Assembly: GCA_963846885.1 (NCBI GenBank)
Contig: CAWJXS010000021.1
Location: forward strand, 1 to 64,000
Length of the DNA: 64,000 nucleotides
Direction: 5' to 3'
Origin: RPQJ01 sp963846885
GTDB taxonomy: Bacteria > Pseudomonadota > Gammaproteobacteria > Steroidobacterales > Steroidobacteraceae
Part shown: positions 30,040 to 38,550 of the stretch, in pieces
Layout of the letters: each line of letters opens with the position of its first letter
Position numbering within the stretch: the first letter of the stretch is position 1
Made by a program: the position numbers and the translations under genes
Notes under the pieces: model-generated
Seen by the model: the letters and a program-made list of their open reading frames with translations, nothing else
Database searches by the model: none
What the model was told of the DNA's origin: nothing

Positions 30040-30678
30040 TTGCTCGAACTCGGCTTCAAGGCCCTCATCGCATACCTGCTGGGTTCCGTGATCGGCAGCC
30101 TGCTGCTCGGCCGCCTGCGCGGTGTCGACATCCGCACCCAGGGCAGCGGCAACGCAGGCGGCACCAACGCTTTGCGCACGCAGGGCTGGGCCTTTGCGCT
30201 CGGCGTGATCGTCATCGACGTGGGCAAGGCGTGGCTGGCGGTCGGCCTGTTGCCAGCGCTCGTGCTGCCGGGAATCGGCATCGATCCGCAAGTCGACCGT
30301 GACTGGCTGGCCGTCGCCTGCGCCGCCGCGGTCGTTTACGGCCACGTCTATCCCGTCTGGTACGAGTTTCGTGGCGGGAAAGGCGCTGCCACGCTGATCG
30401 GAGCCGTGGCTGTGCTGGCGCCCATGGCGCTGGTGCCGGTGCTGCTGGTCTGGCTCGCTACAGTGATGCTTACGGGTTACGTCGGGTTGGGCACCATGCT
30501 GGGCACGGCCACGCTGCCGGTGTACTTCGCGCTGGCAGAGCCGCAGCGCGAAGCCTTCGTCGTGTTCGGCCTCTGTGCCGCGGCCTTCATCGTCTTCACC
30601 CACCGCTCGAACGTGCAACGCATGCGCGAGGGTGTCGAAAACCGCGCTCGGCGACTCTGGCTGCTGCGACCCCGATGA
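30040..30678 (+). CDS. plsY: Acyl-phosphate:glycerol-3-phosphate acyltransferase
   Basis: 212 aa from TTG 30040, preceded by AGGGGAAAC. It is an integral membrane enzyme of phospholipid synthesis that transfers acyl from acyl-phosphate to glycerol-3-phosphate. The three active-site loops are visible: GSVIGSLLLGRLRGVD, GSGNAGGTNALRTQG and VYGHVYPVWYEFRGGKGAAT. About five membrane segments. The stop overlaps birA (ATGA). Confidence 0.93.
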   Translation: MLELGFKALIAYLLGSVIGSLLLGRLRGVDIRTQGSGNAGGTNALRTQGWAFALGVIVIDVGKAWLAVGLLPALVLPGIGIDPQVDRDWLAVACAAAVVYGHVYPVWYEFRGGKGAATLIGAVAVLAPMALVPVLLVWLATVMLTGYVGLGTMLGTATLPVYFALAEPQREAFVVFGLCAAAFIVFTHRSNVQRMREGVENRARRLWLLRPR

Positions 30679-31694
30679 GCGAAAGCGCCGTGCGGCTGGT
30701 GGGCCTGCTCGCGGACGGCGAGTTGCACTCCGGCGCGCGACTCGCGTCGCAGCTGGGCATGACGCGCGCGGCCATCTGGAAACTCGTAGCCGAGTTGCGC
30801 GACCGTGGCATCGCGGTCGAAGCCCAGGATCGCCGCGGCTACCGGCTTGCACAACCTGTCGAACTGCTCGATGTGCAGGCCCTGCGGCAAGCTGCTGCGG
30901 CCGTGGGTCAGGTGCTGCCCGACGCGACGGAAGTCCTGTTCGAGATCGGCTCGACCAACGAGTTCCTGCATGCGGCGACGGCACCGCCCGCGGACGCGCC
31001 GCGGCTCGTGTTCGCAGAACTGCAGACTGCGGGACGCGGTCGGCGCGGGCGCGATTGGCTGGCGCCCTTCGGTTCGGGGCTCACCTTTTCCATCGGTTGG
31101 ACGTTCGCCGGGACGCCGGCCGACCTGTCGGCCCTGAGCCTCGCGCTGGGGGTGTGCGTAGTGCGCGCGCTGCGCGATTGCGGCGCGCCTGGCGTGCAAT
31201 TGAAATGGCCCAACGACATCGTCCATGAGCACGCGAAGCTCGGCGGGCTGCTGCTGCAGATGCGCTCCGAAGCCGGCGGCCCGGCCTACGTGGTCGCTGG
31301 GCTCGGCCTGAACCTCAAGATGCCCGCGACTGCACGCGCCGCGATTCGCGGCCCGTTGGCGACACCCGTGACCGACCTCGCTGCTGCGTCTGCAGGCACG
31401 CTGCCCGCGCGCGCGACGGTCGCGGCGCGTGTCGCTGCGCGCATGCTGACCGGCCTGCAGGAATTCTCGTGCACGGGCTTCGAGTCGTTCGCTGCCGACT
31501 GGGCCGCTTTCGACTCGCTGCGCGACACCCAGGTGACCGTGCTGCGGCACGACGGCAGCTTCGACGGCATCGCGCGCGGCGCGGACCGCGCAGGCGCGCT
31601 CTGCGTCGAACGCCCCTCGGGCGCCATCGAGCGGGTGCATGCGGGCGACGTCAGCCTGCGCCGGACGATGCAGCGCGAGGTCGCATCGGCATGA
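30675..31694 (+). CDS. birA: Biotin-protein ligase / biotin operon repressor BirA
   Basis: 339 aa. An N-terminal winged HTH (LHSGARLASQLGMTRAAIWK) makes it a bifunctional repressor. The ligase domain has the biotinyl-AMP loop AGRGRRGRDWLAPFGSGLTF and KWPNDIVH. The C-terminal SH3-like domain follows. It is coupled to plsY upstream and coaX downstream by ATGA overlaps. Confidence 0.94.
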   Translation: MSESAVRLVGLLADGELHSGARLASQLGMTRAAIWKLVAELRDRGIAVEAQDRRGYRLAQPVELLDVQALRQAAAAVGQVLPDATEVLFEIGSTNEFLHAATAPPADAPRLVFAELQTAGRGRRGRDWLAPFGSGLTFSIGWTFAGTPADLSALSLALGVCVVRALRDCGAPGVQLKWPNDIVHEHAKLGGLLLQMRSEAGGPAYVVAGLGLNLKMPATARAAIRGPLATPVTDLAAASAGTLPARATVAARVAARMLTGLQEFSCTGFESFAADWAAFDSLRDTQVTVLRHDGSFDGIARGADRAGALCVERPSGAIERVHAGDVSLRRTMQREVASA

Positions 31695-32449
31695 TGCTGC
31701 TCGTCGACGTAGGCAACACTCGCGTCAAATGGGCGACGCTGGCCGCAGGCCGCCTCACGCCGCAGCTGGCTGCGACGCATGCGGCATGGTCGACAGATGA
31801 CTGGCACCGGGAACTGTTCGCCGGGTCGTGCATCGAGCGCGTGCTCGCCGTCACGGTGGCCGGTCCGGACACGCGGAACGCGCTGGTGGCGGCGGCGGCG
31901 CTCGCAGGTATCACGCAGGTTGATTTCGTAGCCGCGTCGGCCGCCCAGTCCGGCGTACGCAATGCGTACCCGCAACCACACCTGCTTGGGGCCGACCGCT
32001 GGGTGGCGGCCATCGGCGCCTACCATCTCGCACGCGGCGCCTGCTGCGTGGTCGATATCGGGACTGCGGCCACGATCGACGCCGTCACCGCGGATGGACA
32101 GCACCTGGGCGGCTTCATCGTGCCTGGCCCGGAGCTGATGGTGAGTTCTCTGCACGCCGGCACCAGCAACCTGGCCGCGCACACCGCGGCCAGCCTCGCG
32201 GGAAGCCCCGAGCTGTTCGCTGACAACACGCGTGACGCCATCGAGCGCGGCTGCCGGGTCGCGCTGGCAGCGCTGGTCGACCGTGCCTGCGCCGAGATGA
32301 CGCGCCAGAGTGGGGTCGTTCCCCGGGTGATCTGCACCGGCGGCGGTGCGGACTGGATTCTGCCGTACGTACTTACCGCAAGTGAGTGCGTTCCCGACCT
32401 CGTCCTGCGCGGGCTGGCGCGGATCGCGCATCCCACGCTTGAACCCTGA
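31691..32449 (+). CDS. coaX: Type III pantothenate kinase
   Basis: 252 aa from ATG 31691, overlapping birA by 4 bp. It catalyses the first step of CoA synthesis. Family motifs are LLVDVGNTRVKWA, the LLGADRWVAAIGAYH segment, CVVDIGTAATIDAV and GGFIVPGPELM. The birA-coaX pair is common in gammaproteobacteria. Confidence 0.94.
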   Translation: MMLLVDVGNTRVKWATLAAGRLTPQLAATHAAWSTDDWHRELFAGSCIERVLAVTVAGPDTRNALVAAAALAGITQVDFVAASAAQSGVRNAYPQPHLLGADRWVAAIGAYHLARGACCVVDIGTAATIDAVTADGQHLGGFIVPGPELMVSSLHAGTSNLAAHTAASLAGSPELFADNTRDAIERGCRVALAALVDRACAEMTRQSGVVPRVICTGGGADWILPYVLTASECVPDLVLRGLARIAHPTLEP

Positions 32450-32545
32450 CGGTCTGCTGGTGTCCAATCCAATGCGTCAGGGTGTCCTGTCGTCAGCAGC
32501 TACGGACCCAGGCGGTTTTACGCCAGTCCACCAGGAGAGAACTCG

Positions 32546-32821
32546 ATGAAATTCAGCCGTTTGGTCGTCATTGTCAGCGCCGCCGCCGGTTTTGCCGGTT
32601 TCGGTTCCGTCGCGCACGCAGATGCCGCAGCGGGCAAGGCGACGTTCACGCAGGTTTGTGCCGAGTGCCATGAAGTTGCCGACTTCGAAGGCGAGGACGC
32701 CGCCGAAGTGCAGGCCACGATCAAGAAGATCGTCGGCGGCACGATGAAGCACAAGAAGGCCCTCAAGTTGACCGACGCGCAGATCGCCGACGTCGCGGCG
32801 TACATGACCGGCGGCAAGTAA
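32546..32821 (+). CDS. Small monoheme cytochrome c (copy 1)
   Basis: 91 aa with a signal peptide (VVIVSAAAGFAGFGSVAHA) and one heme site, CAECH. A Met in the C-terminal helix region (VAAYMTGG) could be the sixth ligand. It is a class I cytochrome c, probably a periplasmic electron shuttle. It is closely similar to the next gene, so the pair arose by tandem duplication. CAGGAGAGA precedes the start. Confidence 0.88.
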   Translation: MKFSRLVVIVSAAAGFAGFGSVAHADAAAGKATFTQVCAECHEVADFEGEDAAEVQATIKKIVGGTMKHKKALKLTDAQIADVAAYMTGGK

Positions 32822-32850
32822 ACCGCGAGTCACGATTCTGGCCAGATGCA

Positions 32851-32885
32851 GGCCCGGATTCGCGAGAATCCGGGCCTTTTTGTTT
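32851..32885 (+). terminator. Rho-independent terminator
   Basis: GGCCCGGATT and AATCCGGGCC form a 10-bp stem with a CGCGAG loop, followed by TTTTTGTTTT. It separates the two small cytochrome genes. Confidence 0.95.
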
Positions 32886-32981
32886 TGCGTTGCGGTATTC
32901 ACGGTCTGAATTTCGCGCTTCCCTCGCTATCATCGTCGCGTCTTTCAGGTCCCGTTTCCGGCAGGTCCAGAGGAGGATCCA

Positions 32982-33257
32982 ATGAAACTCATGCGTACGC
33001 TCGCCGTCTCGATTGCCACGCTCGCCCTGGCTGGCTTCAGTTCGATTGCCAGCGCCGATGCGGCTGCGGGCAAGGCCAAGTTCACGGCCGCCTGCGCCGA
33101 ATGTCACGAGGCCGGTGATTTTGCGGGTGAGGACGCCAAGGCGTTGGCCGATACGATGAAGAAGATCGTTGCGGGCCAGGCCAAGCACAAGAATGCCCTG
33201 AAGTTGACCGACGCCGAGATCACTGATCTCGCTGCGTTCATGGCCGCGGGCAAGTAA
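32982..33257 (+). CDS. Small monoheme cytochrome c (copy 2)
   Basis: 91 aa with a signal peptide (LAVSIATLALAGFSSIASA) and CAECHEAGDFAGEDAK at the heme. It matches copy 1 along its whole length (ADAAAGKA, KKIV, HK-ALKLTDA, DLAAFM). It has its own ribosome site (AGAGGAGG) and a terminator before it, so it is transcribed separately. Confidence 0.88.
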   Translation: MKLMRTLAVSIATLALAGFSSIASADAAAGKAKFTAACAECHEAGDFAGEDAKALADTMKKIVAGQAKHKNALKLTDAEITDLAAFMAAGK

Positions 33258-33345
33258 ACCCGCATCGACCTTCATTGCGTCGGCTTCGCTTCGACTGCTG
33301 CGCGTTCAGCCGTCGATTCGACTCGGCGCAGCGACAGCGAGAGCG

Positions 33346-33374
33346 CAGGCCCGGCTGGCGACAGTCCGGGCCTG
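33346..33374. terminator. Hairpin after small cytochrome gene
   Basis: CAGGCCCGG and CCGGGCCTG form a 9-bp stem with an 11-nt loop about 90 bp after the stop. No T run follows directly, so termination is likely but weak. Confidence 0.4.
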
Positions 33375-33423
33375 GCGCGTGATTTGTTAACATCGACCGC
33401 ACTCGAACTCTCCTGGCGGTCCC

Positions 33424-34155
33424 TTGCGCGTCCTGTTCCTGCTGCTGCTGCTGGCCAACGTCCTCTTTCTCGCGTGGACCCGCTGGGTAGTGCCGCTGCC
33501 GCCGGTGACGGCTGACGTTGCCCCATCTGCCCATACGCTGCAGCCCATCCGCCTGCGCCAGGAGTTGCCCGCCGCGACGAATGCAGCCGCGGCCACCGTT
33601 GGTGATGACCTGCTCGCAGCCGCCTGCGTGAGCGTCGGTCCGTTCGGCGACCCGGCACATGCGGAGGCCGCTCGCGTCCAACTCGAGCGCCTCGGCTTCA
33701 CCAGCCGACGCCGGGTCGCGCAGGACGAGGTCCGGGTGGGCTACTGGGTCCGCGTGCCGAACCTCGCGACGCCGGCGGACGCCACCAGCGCGCTCGGGAC
33801 GCTGCAGGCCGCGGGGCTCGGTGACGCCTACATCGTGGAAGGCGACGAAGCTGGCACGACCCTCTCGATCGGCGTGTATGCCGACGCGGACAAGGCCGCT
33901 GCGGTCGCGCAAGCGGTGCAGGCAGCAGGCTTTACCCCGGAGACGAGCGACCGGCTGCGCACCCTGGAGGTGCTCTGGCTCGACGTCGACCGCCAGGCGA
34001 ACGGCGGTTTGCCGGCGCTGGAGGACCTCGGCGAGCCCGCCGCGGGGGCGTTGCCCTACGATCTGCGGGCGTGCCCGGTGCCCGGCGCTGCCGACGACGT
34101 GACGCCGCCCGCAGTCCCGGGATCGCCACCCGCCGCAGCAGGCGCCGCAGGTTAA
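33424..34155 (+). CDS. SPOR-domain-like membrane protein
   Basis: 243 aa from TTG 33424. An N-terminal membrane helix (LFLLLLLANVLFLAWTRWVV) and a periplasmic part with two SPOR-like repeats (CVSVGPFGDPAHAEAARVQL, YIVEGDEAGTTLSIGVYADA). SPOR domains bind denuded glycan at division sites. A gene of this type often follows birA-coaX. The C-terminus is Pro/Ala-rich. Confidence 0.65.
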   Translation: MRVLFLLLLLANVLFLAWTRWVVPLPPVTADVAPSAHTLQPIRLRQELPAATNAAAATVGDDLLAAACVSVGPFGDPAHAEAARVQLERLGFTSRRRVAQDEVRVGYWVRVPNLATPADATSALGTLQAAGLGDAYIVEGDEAGTTLSIGVYADADKAAAVAQAVQAAGFTPETSDRLRTLEVLWLDVDRQANGGLPALEDLGEPAAGALPYDLRACPVPGAADDVTPPAVPGSPPAAAGAAG

Positions 34156-34184
34156 GGTAGAATCCCGATCCCTTCGCGGACCGG

Positions 34185-34260
34185 GCCGGCTTAGCACAGC
34201 TGGTAGTGCACCTGATTTGTAATCAGGGGGTCGGGGGTTCGAATCCCTCAGCCGGCACCA
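34185..34260 (+). tRNA. tRNA-Thr (UGU)
   Basis: 76 nt including CCA. The acceptor stem is GCCGGCT with its partner before CACCA at the 3' end. The anticodon loop TTTGTAA has TGT at 34218-34220, and the T arm contains GGTTCGAATCC. Confidence 0.97.
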
Positions 34261-34289
34261 CATCGAGCAGACACACACGAGGAAAGGCC

Positions 34290-34790
34290 ATGGCGCTTTG
34301 GAAAGACCCGACTAAAGATCCGTCGATGCCCGGTACCGATGGCGCGGCCACAGTGGCGCCCGAGCCTGCCGTGCGTCCCGTCCCCACGCCGGTGCCGTCT
34401 GCCGCGGGCACCGCGGAACCCGCGCGCCGCGTCGAGCGCGCGGCGCCTGCGACAGGCACTGCCAAGGAATCCCTGATCGCTGCGGACGTCACCATCGAGG
34501 GCAAGATCGAGGGCGCCGGCCACGTGCGCATCGCGGGCCGCTTCAAGGGCGACGTCAACGTGCAGGGCAACGTCACGATCGAGCAGGGCGCTCACGTCAC
34601 GGGCCAGATTGCCGCGGCGACGGTCATCGTCAGTGGCGAAGTGCATGGCAACGTGCAGGCCAGTTCGCGTGTCGAACTGCTCGAGTCGGGCAGCATCAAC
34701 GGCGACGTGAAGGCGGCCGTGCTGACGGTTGCCGCAGGCTCGCGCATGCGCGGCAACGCCGACTTCGGCTGGCCGGACTCCGCCAAGTAA
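34290..34790 (+). CDS. Bactofilin
   Basis: 166 aa from ATG 34290 (MALWKDPTKD), preceded by GAGGAAAGG. A Pro/Ala-rich N-terminal tail is followed by the right-handed beta-helical bactofilin core (VTIEGKIEGAGHVRIAGRFK, GDVNVQGNVTIEQGAHVTGQ, VHGNVQASSRVELLESGSIN). Bactofilins polymerise without nucleotide and scaffold cell-shape proteins. It lies 29 bp after tRNA-Thr. Confidence 0.9.
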   Translation: MALWKDPTKDPSMPGTDGAATVAPEPAVRPVPTPVPSAAGTAEPARRVERAAPATGTAKESLIAADVTIEGKIEGAGHVRIAGRFKGDVNVQGNVTIEQGAHVTGQIAAATVIVSGEVHGNVQASSRVELLESGSINGDVKAAVLTVAAGSRMRGNADFGWPDSAK

Positions 34791-34815
34791 TCGCACACCA
34801 GGCTACGGCCAGCGG

Positions 34816-35181
34816 ATGCTGACGGGACGCTCAGGATCGTCGGGCAGCGTGGGCAGGACTCGATCCTGCCCGCACTGCAAGGCGACGATCCTGGAAAGCG
34901 CCCTGATCTGTCCGCAGTGTCGTCATCACCTGCAGCATGGCGCCGCGTCGAAAGCGGCGTCCGACGCGACGCCGAAGTTCTCGGCACTGAACGTCGAGGG
35001 CACGCTCCGGCACTCGGAACGCGGCGGGGACTGGGAATACTCGGTGGTCCTGTCGATCCGCAACGAGCGCGGCGAGGAGCTTTCCCGCCAGGTCGTGGGC
35101 GTCGGCGCTTTGCGCAGCACGGAAGCCAGGACGTTCACCTTGTCGGTGGACGTCGCCACGCCAGGAGGGCGTAACAAATGA
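34816..35181 (+). CDS. Zinc-ribbon domain protein
   Basis: 121 aa. Two CxxC knuckles (CPHCKATILESALICPQC) form a zinc ribbon. A C-terminal beta-rich domain follows (RGGDWEYSVVLSIRNERGEE, STEARTFTLSVDVATP). Its stop overlaps the next gene (ATGA). Specific function unknown. Confidence 0.7.
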   Translation: MLTGRSGSSGSVGRTRSCPHCKATILESALICPQCRHHLQHGAASKAASDATPKFSALNVEGTLRHSERGGDWEYSVVLSIRNERGEELSRQVVGVGALRSTEARTFTLSVDVATPGGRNK

Positions 35182-35408
35182 TCCGGTCCCTCGTGACCCG
35201 CTTTGCGTCGGGCCTGCGCTACCCCACGCTGTTCAAGCTGGTGGGCCTCCTGTTCGTCGTCGATTTCTTTATGCCCGACCTGGTGCCGTTCGTGGATGAA
35301 ATCCTGCTGGGCCTCGGCACCCTGCTGCTCGGTTCGTTGCGCACCAGGAAGCGCGGTGCGCCCGTCATCGACGGCGAAGTGGGCAAGTCCCCTGACTTGA
35401 TCGTTTGA
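35178..35408 (+). CDS. Small membrane protein (DUF6116-like)
   Basis: 76 aa. It contains RYPTLFKLVGLLFVVDFFMP and PFVDEILLGLGTLLLGS, two hydrophobic segments with a conserved-looking PDxVPFVDE link. It resembles DUF6116 proteins of gammaproteobacteria. It is coupled to the zinc-ribbon gene by a 4-bp overlap. Function unknown. Confidence 0.6.
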   Translation: MIRSLVTRFASGLRYPTLFKLVGLLFVVDFFMPDLVPFVDEILLGLGTLLLGSLRTRKRGAPVIDGEVGKSPDLIV

Positions 35409-35512
35409 TCGTGTGGGGCCTTGCGGAGTCCATCTGAGGGCTTTCCGCTATCGGTCGTCGCCGACCCTGTGGCACCATCCTGCGCTCGCGCACATTGGAG
35501 AGCATGCGGCTT

Positions 35513-35856
35513 ATGAAAATCACGTCCCTGGTTCTGCTGAGTGGAGTCGCGGCTCTGGCACTGCTGACCGGCTGCTCGAAGCCTGCCGCACCCCGCCCGC
35601 GGCTACGACGAGCGAAGTCGGCACGGACCGAGCTGCCCCGCCGGCGCCCGTCACGCCGCCGGCCCAGCCGCAGAAGTCCGCGGCCGAGCAAGCGGCTACG
35701 CTGCTGCAGTTCATCGACACCCGCCCGGAATGCCAGCAGTTCCGTGCACCGCTGGAACAGGCCAGTGCCGCGCCGGCAGGCGCGACGGTCGACTTGAATA
35801 TGGGCGAGATCATGGACCAGGCCTACAAGGCCGGGTGCCAGAAAGATCGCGGCTGA
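35513..35856 (+). CDS. Small lipoprotein (one frameshift)
   Basis: It starts MKITSLVLLSGVAALALLTG with Cys next, a clear lipobox. An indel near 35590 moves it to the frame that reads AATTSEVGTDRAAPPAPVTP and ends MGEIMDQAYKAGCQKDRG. Total about 114 aa. The helical C-terminal part (EQAATLLQFIDTRPECQQF) has two or three cysteines. I do not recognise a family. ATG 35504 is an alternative start. Confidence 0.55.
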
Positions 35857-35911
35857 GCTGCGGCCGCCATCGGAGCGGACCCGGCGGGTCCCGTAGCGCA
35901 AGCCCGCCGTG

Positions 35912-35932
35912 CCGCGAACACCACGTTCGCGG
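35912..35932. promoter_or_regulatory. Inverted repeat upstream of hyp operon
   Basis: CCGCGAAC-ACCAC-GTTCGCGG is a perfect 8-bp inverted repeat 94 bp before hypC. A second one, TGAGAC-CCT-GTCTCA, is at 35964-35978. They may be operators or a terminator for the lipoprotein gene. Confidence 0.35.
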
Positions 35933-36025
35933 TAAGCCCTTATTCTGCTAGGTGTCCGCCGTTTGAGACCCTGTCTCACTCAGGGCCGACCTGAACCGCA
36001 GGCTGAACCGTAGGAGACCCTCGAC

Positions 36026-36250
36026 ATGTGCCTGGCCGTTCCCATGCAGATCAAAAGCATCGACGGATTCAATGCGACTTGCGAAGCCAAGGGCATCGAG
36101 CGCGAAGTAAGCCTGTTCATGCTCCAGGGCGAGCCCATCGAGGTGGGCGATCACGTGCTCATCCACGTCGGTTACGCCATCCAGAAAATCAGCGCCGAAG
36201 AGGCGCAAATCACCTGGGACCTGTTCGACGAGGTCCTCGAGCATGCATGA
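36026..36250 (+). CDS. hypC: Hydrogenase maturation chaperone HypC
   Basis: 74 aa with the essential N-terminal Cys in MCLAVPMQIKSI and the family end ITWDLFDEVLEHA. HypC carries the Fe(CN)2CO unit with HypD and delivers it to the large-subunit precursor. TAGGAGA precedes it. It overlaps hypA by 8 bp and starts the hyp operon. Confidence 0.96.
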   Translation: MCLAVPMQIKSIDGFNATCEAKGIEREVSLFMLQGEPIEVGDHVLIHVGYAIQKISAEEAQITWDLFDEVLEHA

Positions 36251-36605
36251 ACTCGCGGTCTGCCAGGCGCTGATCGACCAGGTCACGCGCGTGGCCCGCG
36301 ACAACGGCGCAGGCCGCGTGCTGTCGATCACGATCTCGGTCGGACCGCTGGCCGGCGTCGAGCCCAAGCTGCTCGAACACGCGTATCCGCTCGCTGCGGC
36401 CGGCACCGTGGCAGAGGACGCGCGGCTCGTGATCGAAACGGTCGCCGTGCAGGTGCGCTGCCGCAAGTGCCGGGCCGAAACGGCCGTGGCGCCCAACCGG
36501 CTGCTCTGCGGCACCTGCAACGACTGGCAGGTCGACGTGATCGCGGGCGACGAAATGCTGCTGCAACGGGTCGAGATCGAACCCGTCGCCGAGCCCGTGC
36601 ACTGA
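36243..36605 (+). CDS. hypA: Hydrogenase nickel insertion protein HypA
   Basis: 120 aa starting MHELAVCQALIDQV, where MHE binds nickel. The zinc site is CRKCRAE and CGTCND. It acts with HypB to insert Ni into the large subunit. Confidence 0.96.
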   Translation: MHELAVCQALIDQVTRVARDNGAGRVLSITISVGPLAGVEPKLLEHAYPLAAAGTVAEDARLVIETVAVQVRCRKCRAETAVAPNRLLCGTCNDWQVDVIAGDEMLLQRVEIEPVAEPVH

Positions 36606-36638
36606 GGCGGTGGTCATGAAGTCCGAGAGGGTGTCCTG

Positions 36639-37391
36639 ATGTGTCGCGATTGCGGTTGTTCCTTAGGCCCCGCGGCCACTCGCGCGCCGTTCGCGGCGCA
36701 ACCGGCGGGCAAGGGCCACGTCGAGTCGATCGAGGTGATCACGGCCATCCTCGATGAAAACGATCGTGTCGCCGCGCACAACCGCAGCCACTTCGACGCG
36801 CAGGGCGTGCTCGCGGTCAACCTGATGTCGTCTCCCGGCTCGGGCAAGACGTCGCTGCTCGAGGCCACCATCAAGGCCTTGCAGGGCGAACTGCGCGTCG
36901 CCGTGATCGAGGGCGACCTGGCGACCGAGAACGATGCCGCGCGCATTCGCGCCTGTGGCGTGCCCGCCGTGCAGATCACGACCGGCAATGCCTGCCACCT
37001 CGACGCGCAGATGGTGCACGACGCGCTGCACGAGCTGCCGCTCGCGGGACTCGACGTGCTCTTCGTCGAGAACGTCGGCAACCTGGTGTGCCCGGCGAGC
37101 TTCGATCTCGGCGTGCACCGCAACCTCACGCTGCTGTCGGTGCCGGAAGGCGACGACAAGCCCGCGAAGTATCCCGTGATGTTCCGCGGCGCCGACCTCG
37201 CGCTGATCACCAAGGTCGACCTGCTGCCGCACATCGAGGAATTCAGCGTGGCGCGCGCCCGCGATTCGCTGCGGCAAGTGGGCTTCAAGGGCGACATCAT
37301 CGAACTCACCCGTCGCGGCGGTCCCGGCTTCACGGCGTGGCTCGACTGGCTGCGCGGCGAAGTGGCTGCGCGGCGCGCAGCAGCGGCCTGA
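36639..37391 (+). CDS. hypB: Hydrogenase nickel incorporation GTPase HypB
   Basis: 250 aa. The N-terminal high-affinity Ni site is MCRDCGCS, with no His-rich stretch, so no nickel storage function is expected. The GTPase motifs are NLMSSPGSGKTSLLE, EGDLATENDAARI, the metal-binding NACHLD, and TKVDLLPH. Confidence 0.96.
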   Translation: MCRDCGCSLGPAATRAPFAAQPAGKGHVESIEVITAILDENDRVAAHNRSHFDAQGVLAVNLMSSPGSGKTSLLEATIKALQGELRVAVIEGDLATENDAARIRACGVPAVQITTGNACHLDAQMVHDALHELPLAGLDVLFVENVGNLVCPASFDLGVHRNLTLLSVPEGDDKPAKYPVMFRGADLALITKVDLLPHIEEFSVARARDSLRQVGFKGDIIELTRRGGPGFTAWLDWLRGEVAARRAAAA

Positions 37392-37408
37392 GCCGCGCCG
37401 GGGGAAAC

Positions 37409-38527
37409 ATGACGACAGCTGCCGAGTGGCTCGAACGCATCCGCGCGCTGCCGCTGCCGCCGTCCATCAAGGTGATGAACGTCTGCGGCGGGCACGAGCG
37501 GTCGATCACCACCGCGGGATTGCGCAAGGCGATTCCGTCCAACATCGAGCTGGTGCCCGGCCCTGGCTGTCCGGTCTGCATCTGCCCGGAAGAAGACATC
37601 TACGAAGCCATCCAGCTCGCGCTGCACGAAGGCGTGATCCTGGTGGCGTACGGCGACATGCTGCGCGTGCCGGTCAATGCGCCGAAGAGCGAGCCGCGTT
37701 CGCTCGAACAGGCCAAGGCCGCCGGCGGCGACGTGCGCGCGATCGCGAGCCCGCTCGAGGCGGCCAAGATCGCCAAAGAGAACCCCTCGCGCAAGGTCGT
37801 GTTCCTGGCCGCGGGCTTCGAAACCACCACGGCGCCGGCAGCCGCGCTGCTGGCCCAGGGGGCCCCGGAGAACCTGTTGTTCCTGATGTCGGGCCGGCTG
37901 ACGTGGCCCGCGGTCGCCATGCTGCTCAATTCCGGCCAGCCGGGCTTCGAGGCGCTGATCGCACCCGGACACGTTGCGACGGTGATGGGTCCGGAAGAGT
38001 GGGAGTTCGTCCCACGCGACCACGGTATCCCCACGGCGGTCGCGGGCTTTGCACCCGATTCGCTGCTGGCTGCCCTGTATTCGGTGCTGCGCCAGAAACT
38101 CGAAGGCAAGTGCTTCCTCGACAACTGCTATCCGCAGGTCGTGCGTCCCGGTGGCAACGCCACCGCGAAGCGTTACATCGACGAGACGATGGACGTCGTC
38201 GCCGGCAACTGGCGTGGCATCGGCGCGATTCCCGCGTCGGGTTATGTGCTCAAGCCCAGTCACGCGCGGAACGATTCACGCGTGCAGTTGCCTTCGTACA
38301 CCGAGATGTCGCGCAAGCGCGCGGGCGAGATGCCGCCGGGTTGCGATTGCGCCCGGGTGGTGCTGGGTCGCATCTATCCGAACGAATGCCGGCTCTTCGG
38401 CGCCGCGTGCACGCCGCGCCATCCCATCGGGCCGTGCATGGTCTCGGACGAAGGCGCGTGCCGCATCTGGTGGGCAGACGGCATCCGCGAGAGCACCTGG
38501 GCCGGCCGCAAGGCCCAAGAAGCCTGA
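37409..38527 (+). CDS. hypD: Hydrogenase maturation iron-sulfur protein HypD
   Basis: 372 aa from ATG 37409 after GGGGGAAAC. Catalytic cysteines lie in NVCGGHERSITTAGLR and VPGPGCPVCICP. The [4Fe-4S] ligands are in PPGCDCARVVLG, NECRLFGAACTP and IGPCMVSDEGAC. It assembles cyanide and CO on iron with HypC. Confidence 0.96.
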   Translation: MTTAAEWLERIRALPLPPSIKVMNVCGGHERSITTAGLRKAIPSNIELVPGPGCPVCICPEEDIYEAIQLALHEGVILVAYGDMLRVPVNAPKSEPRSLEQAKAAGGDVRAIASPLEAAKIAKENPSRKVVFLAAGFETTTAPAAALLAQGAPENLLFLMSGRLTWPAVAMLLNSGQPGFEALIAPGHVATVMGPEEWEFVPRDHGIPTAVAGFAPDSLLAALYSVLRQKLEGKCFLDNCYPQVVRPGGNATAKRYIDETMDVVAGNWRGIGAIPASGYVLKPSHARNDSRVQLPSYTEMSRKRAGEMPPGCDCARVVLGRIYPNECRLFGAACTPRHPIGPCMVSDEGACRIWWADGIRESTWAGRKAQEA

Positions 38528-38550
38528 CGCAAGACGGCGCCAAGGGAAGG

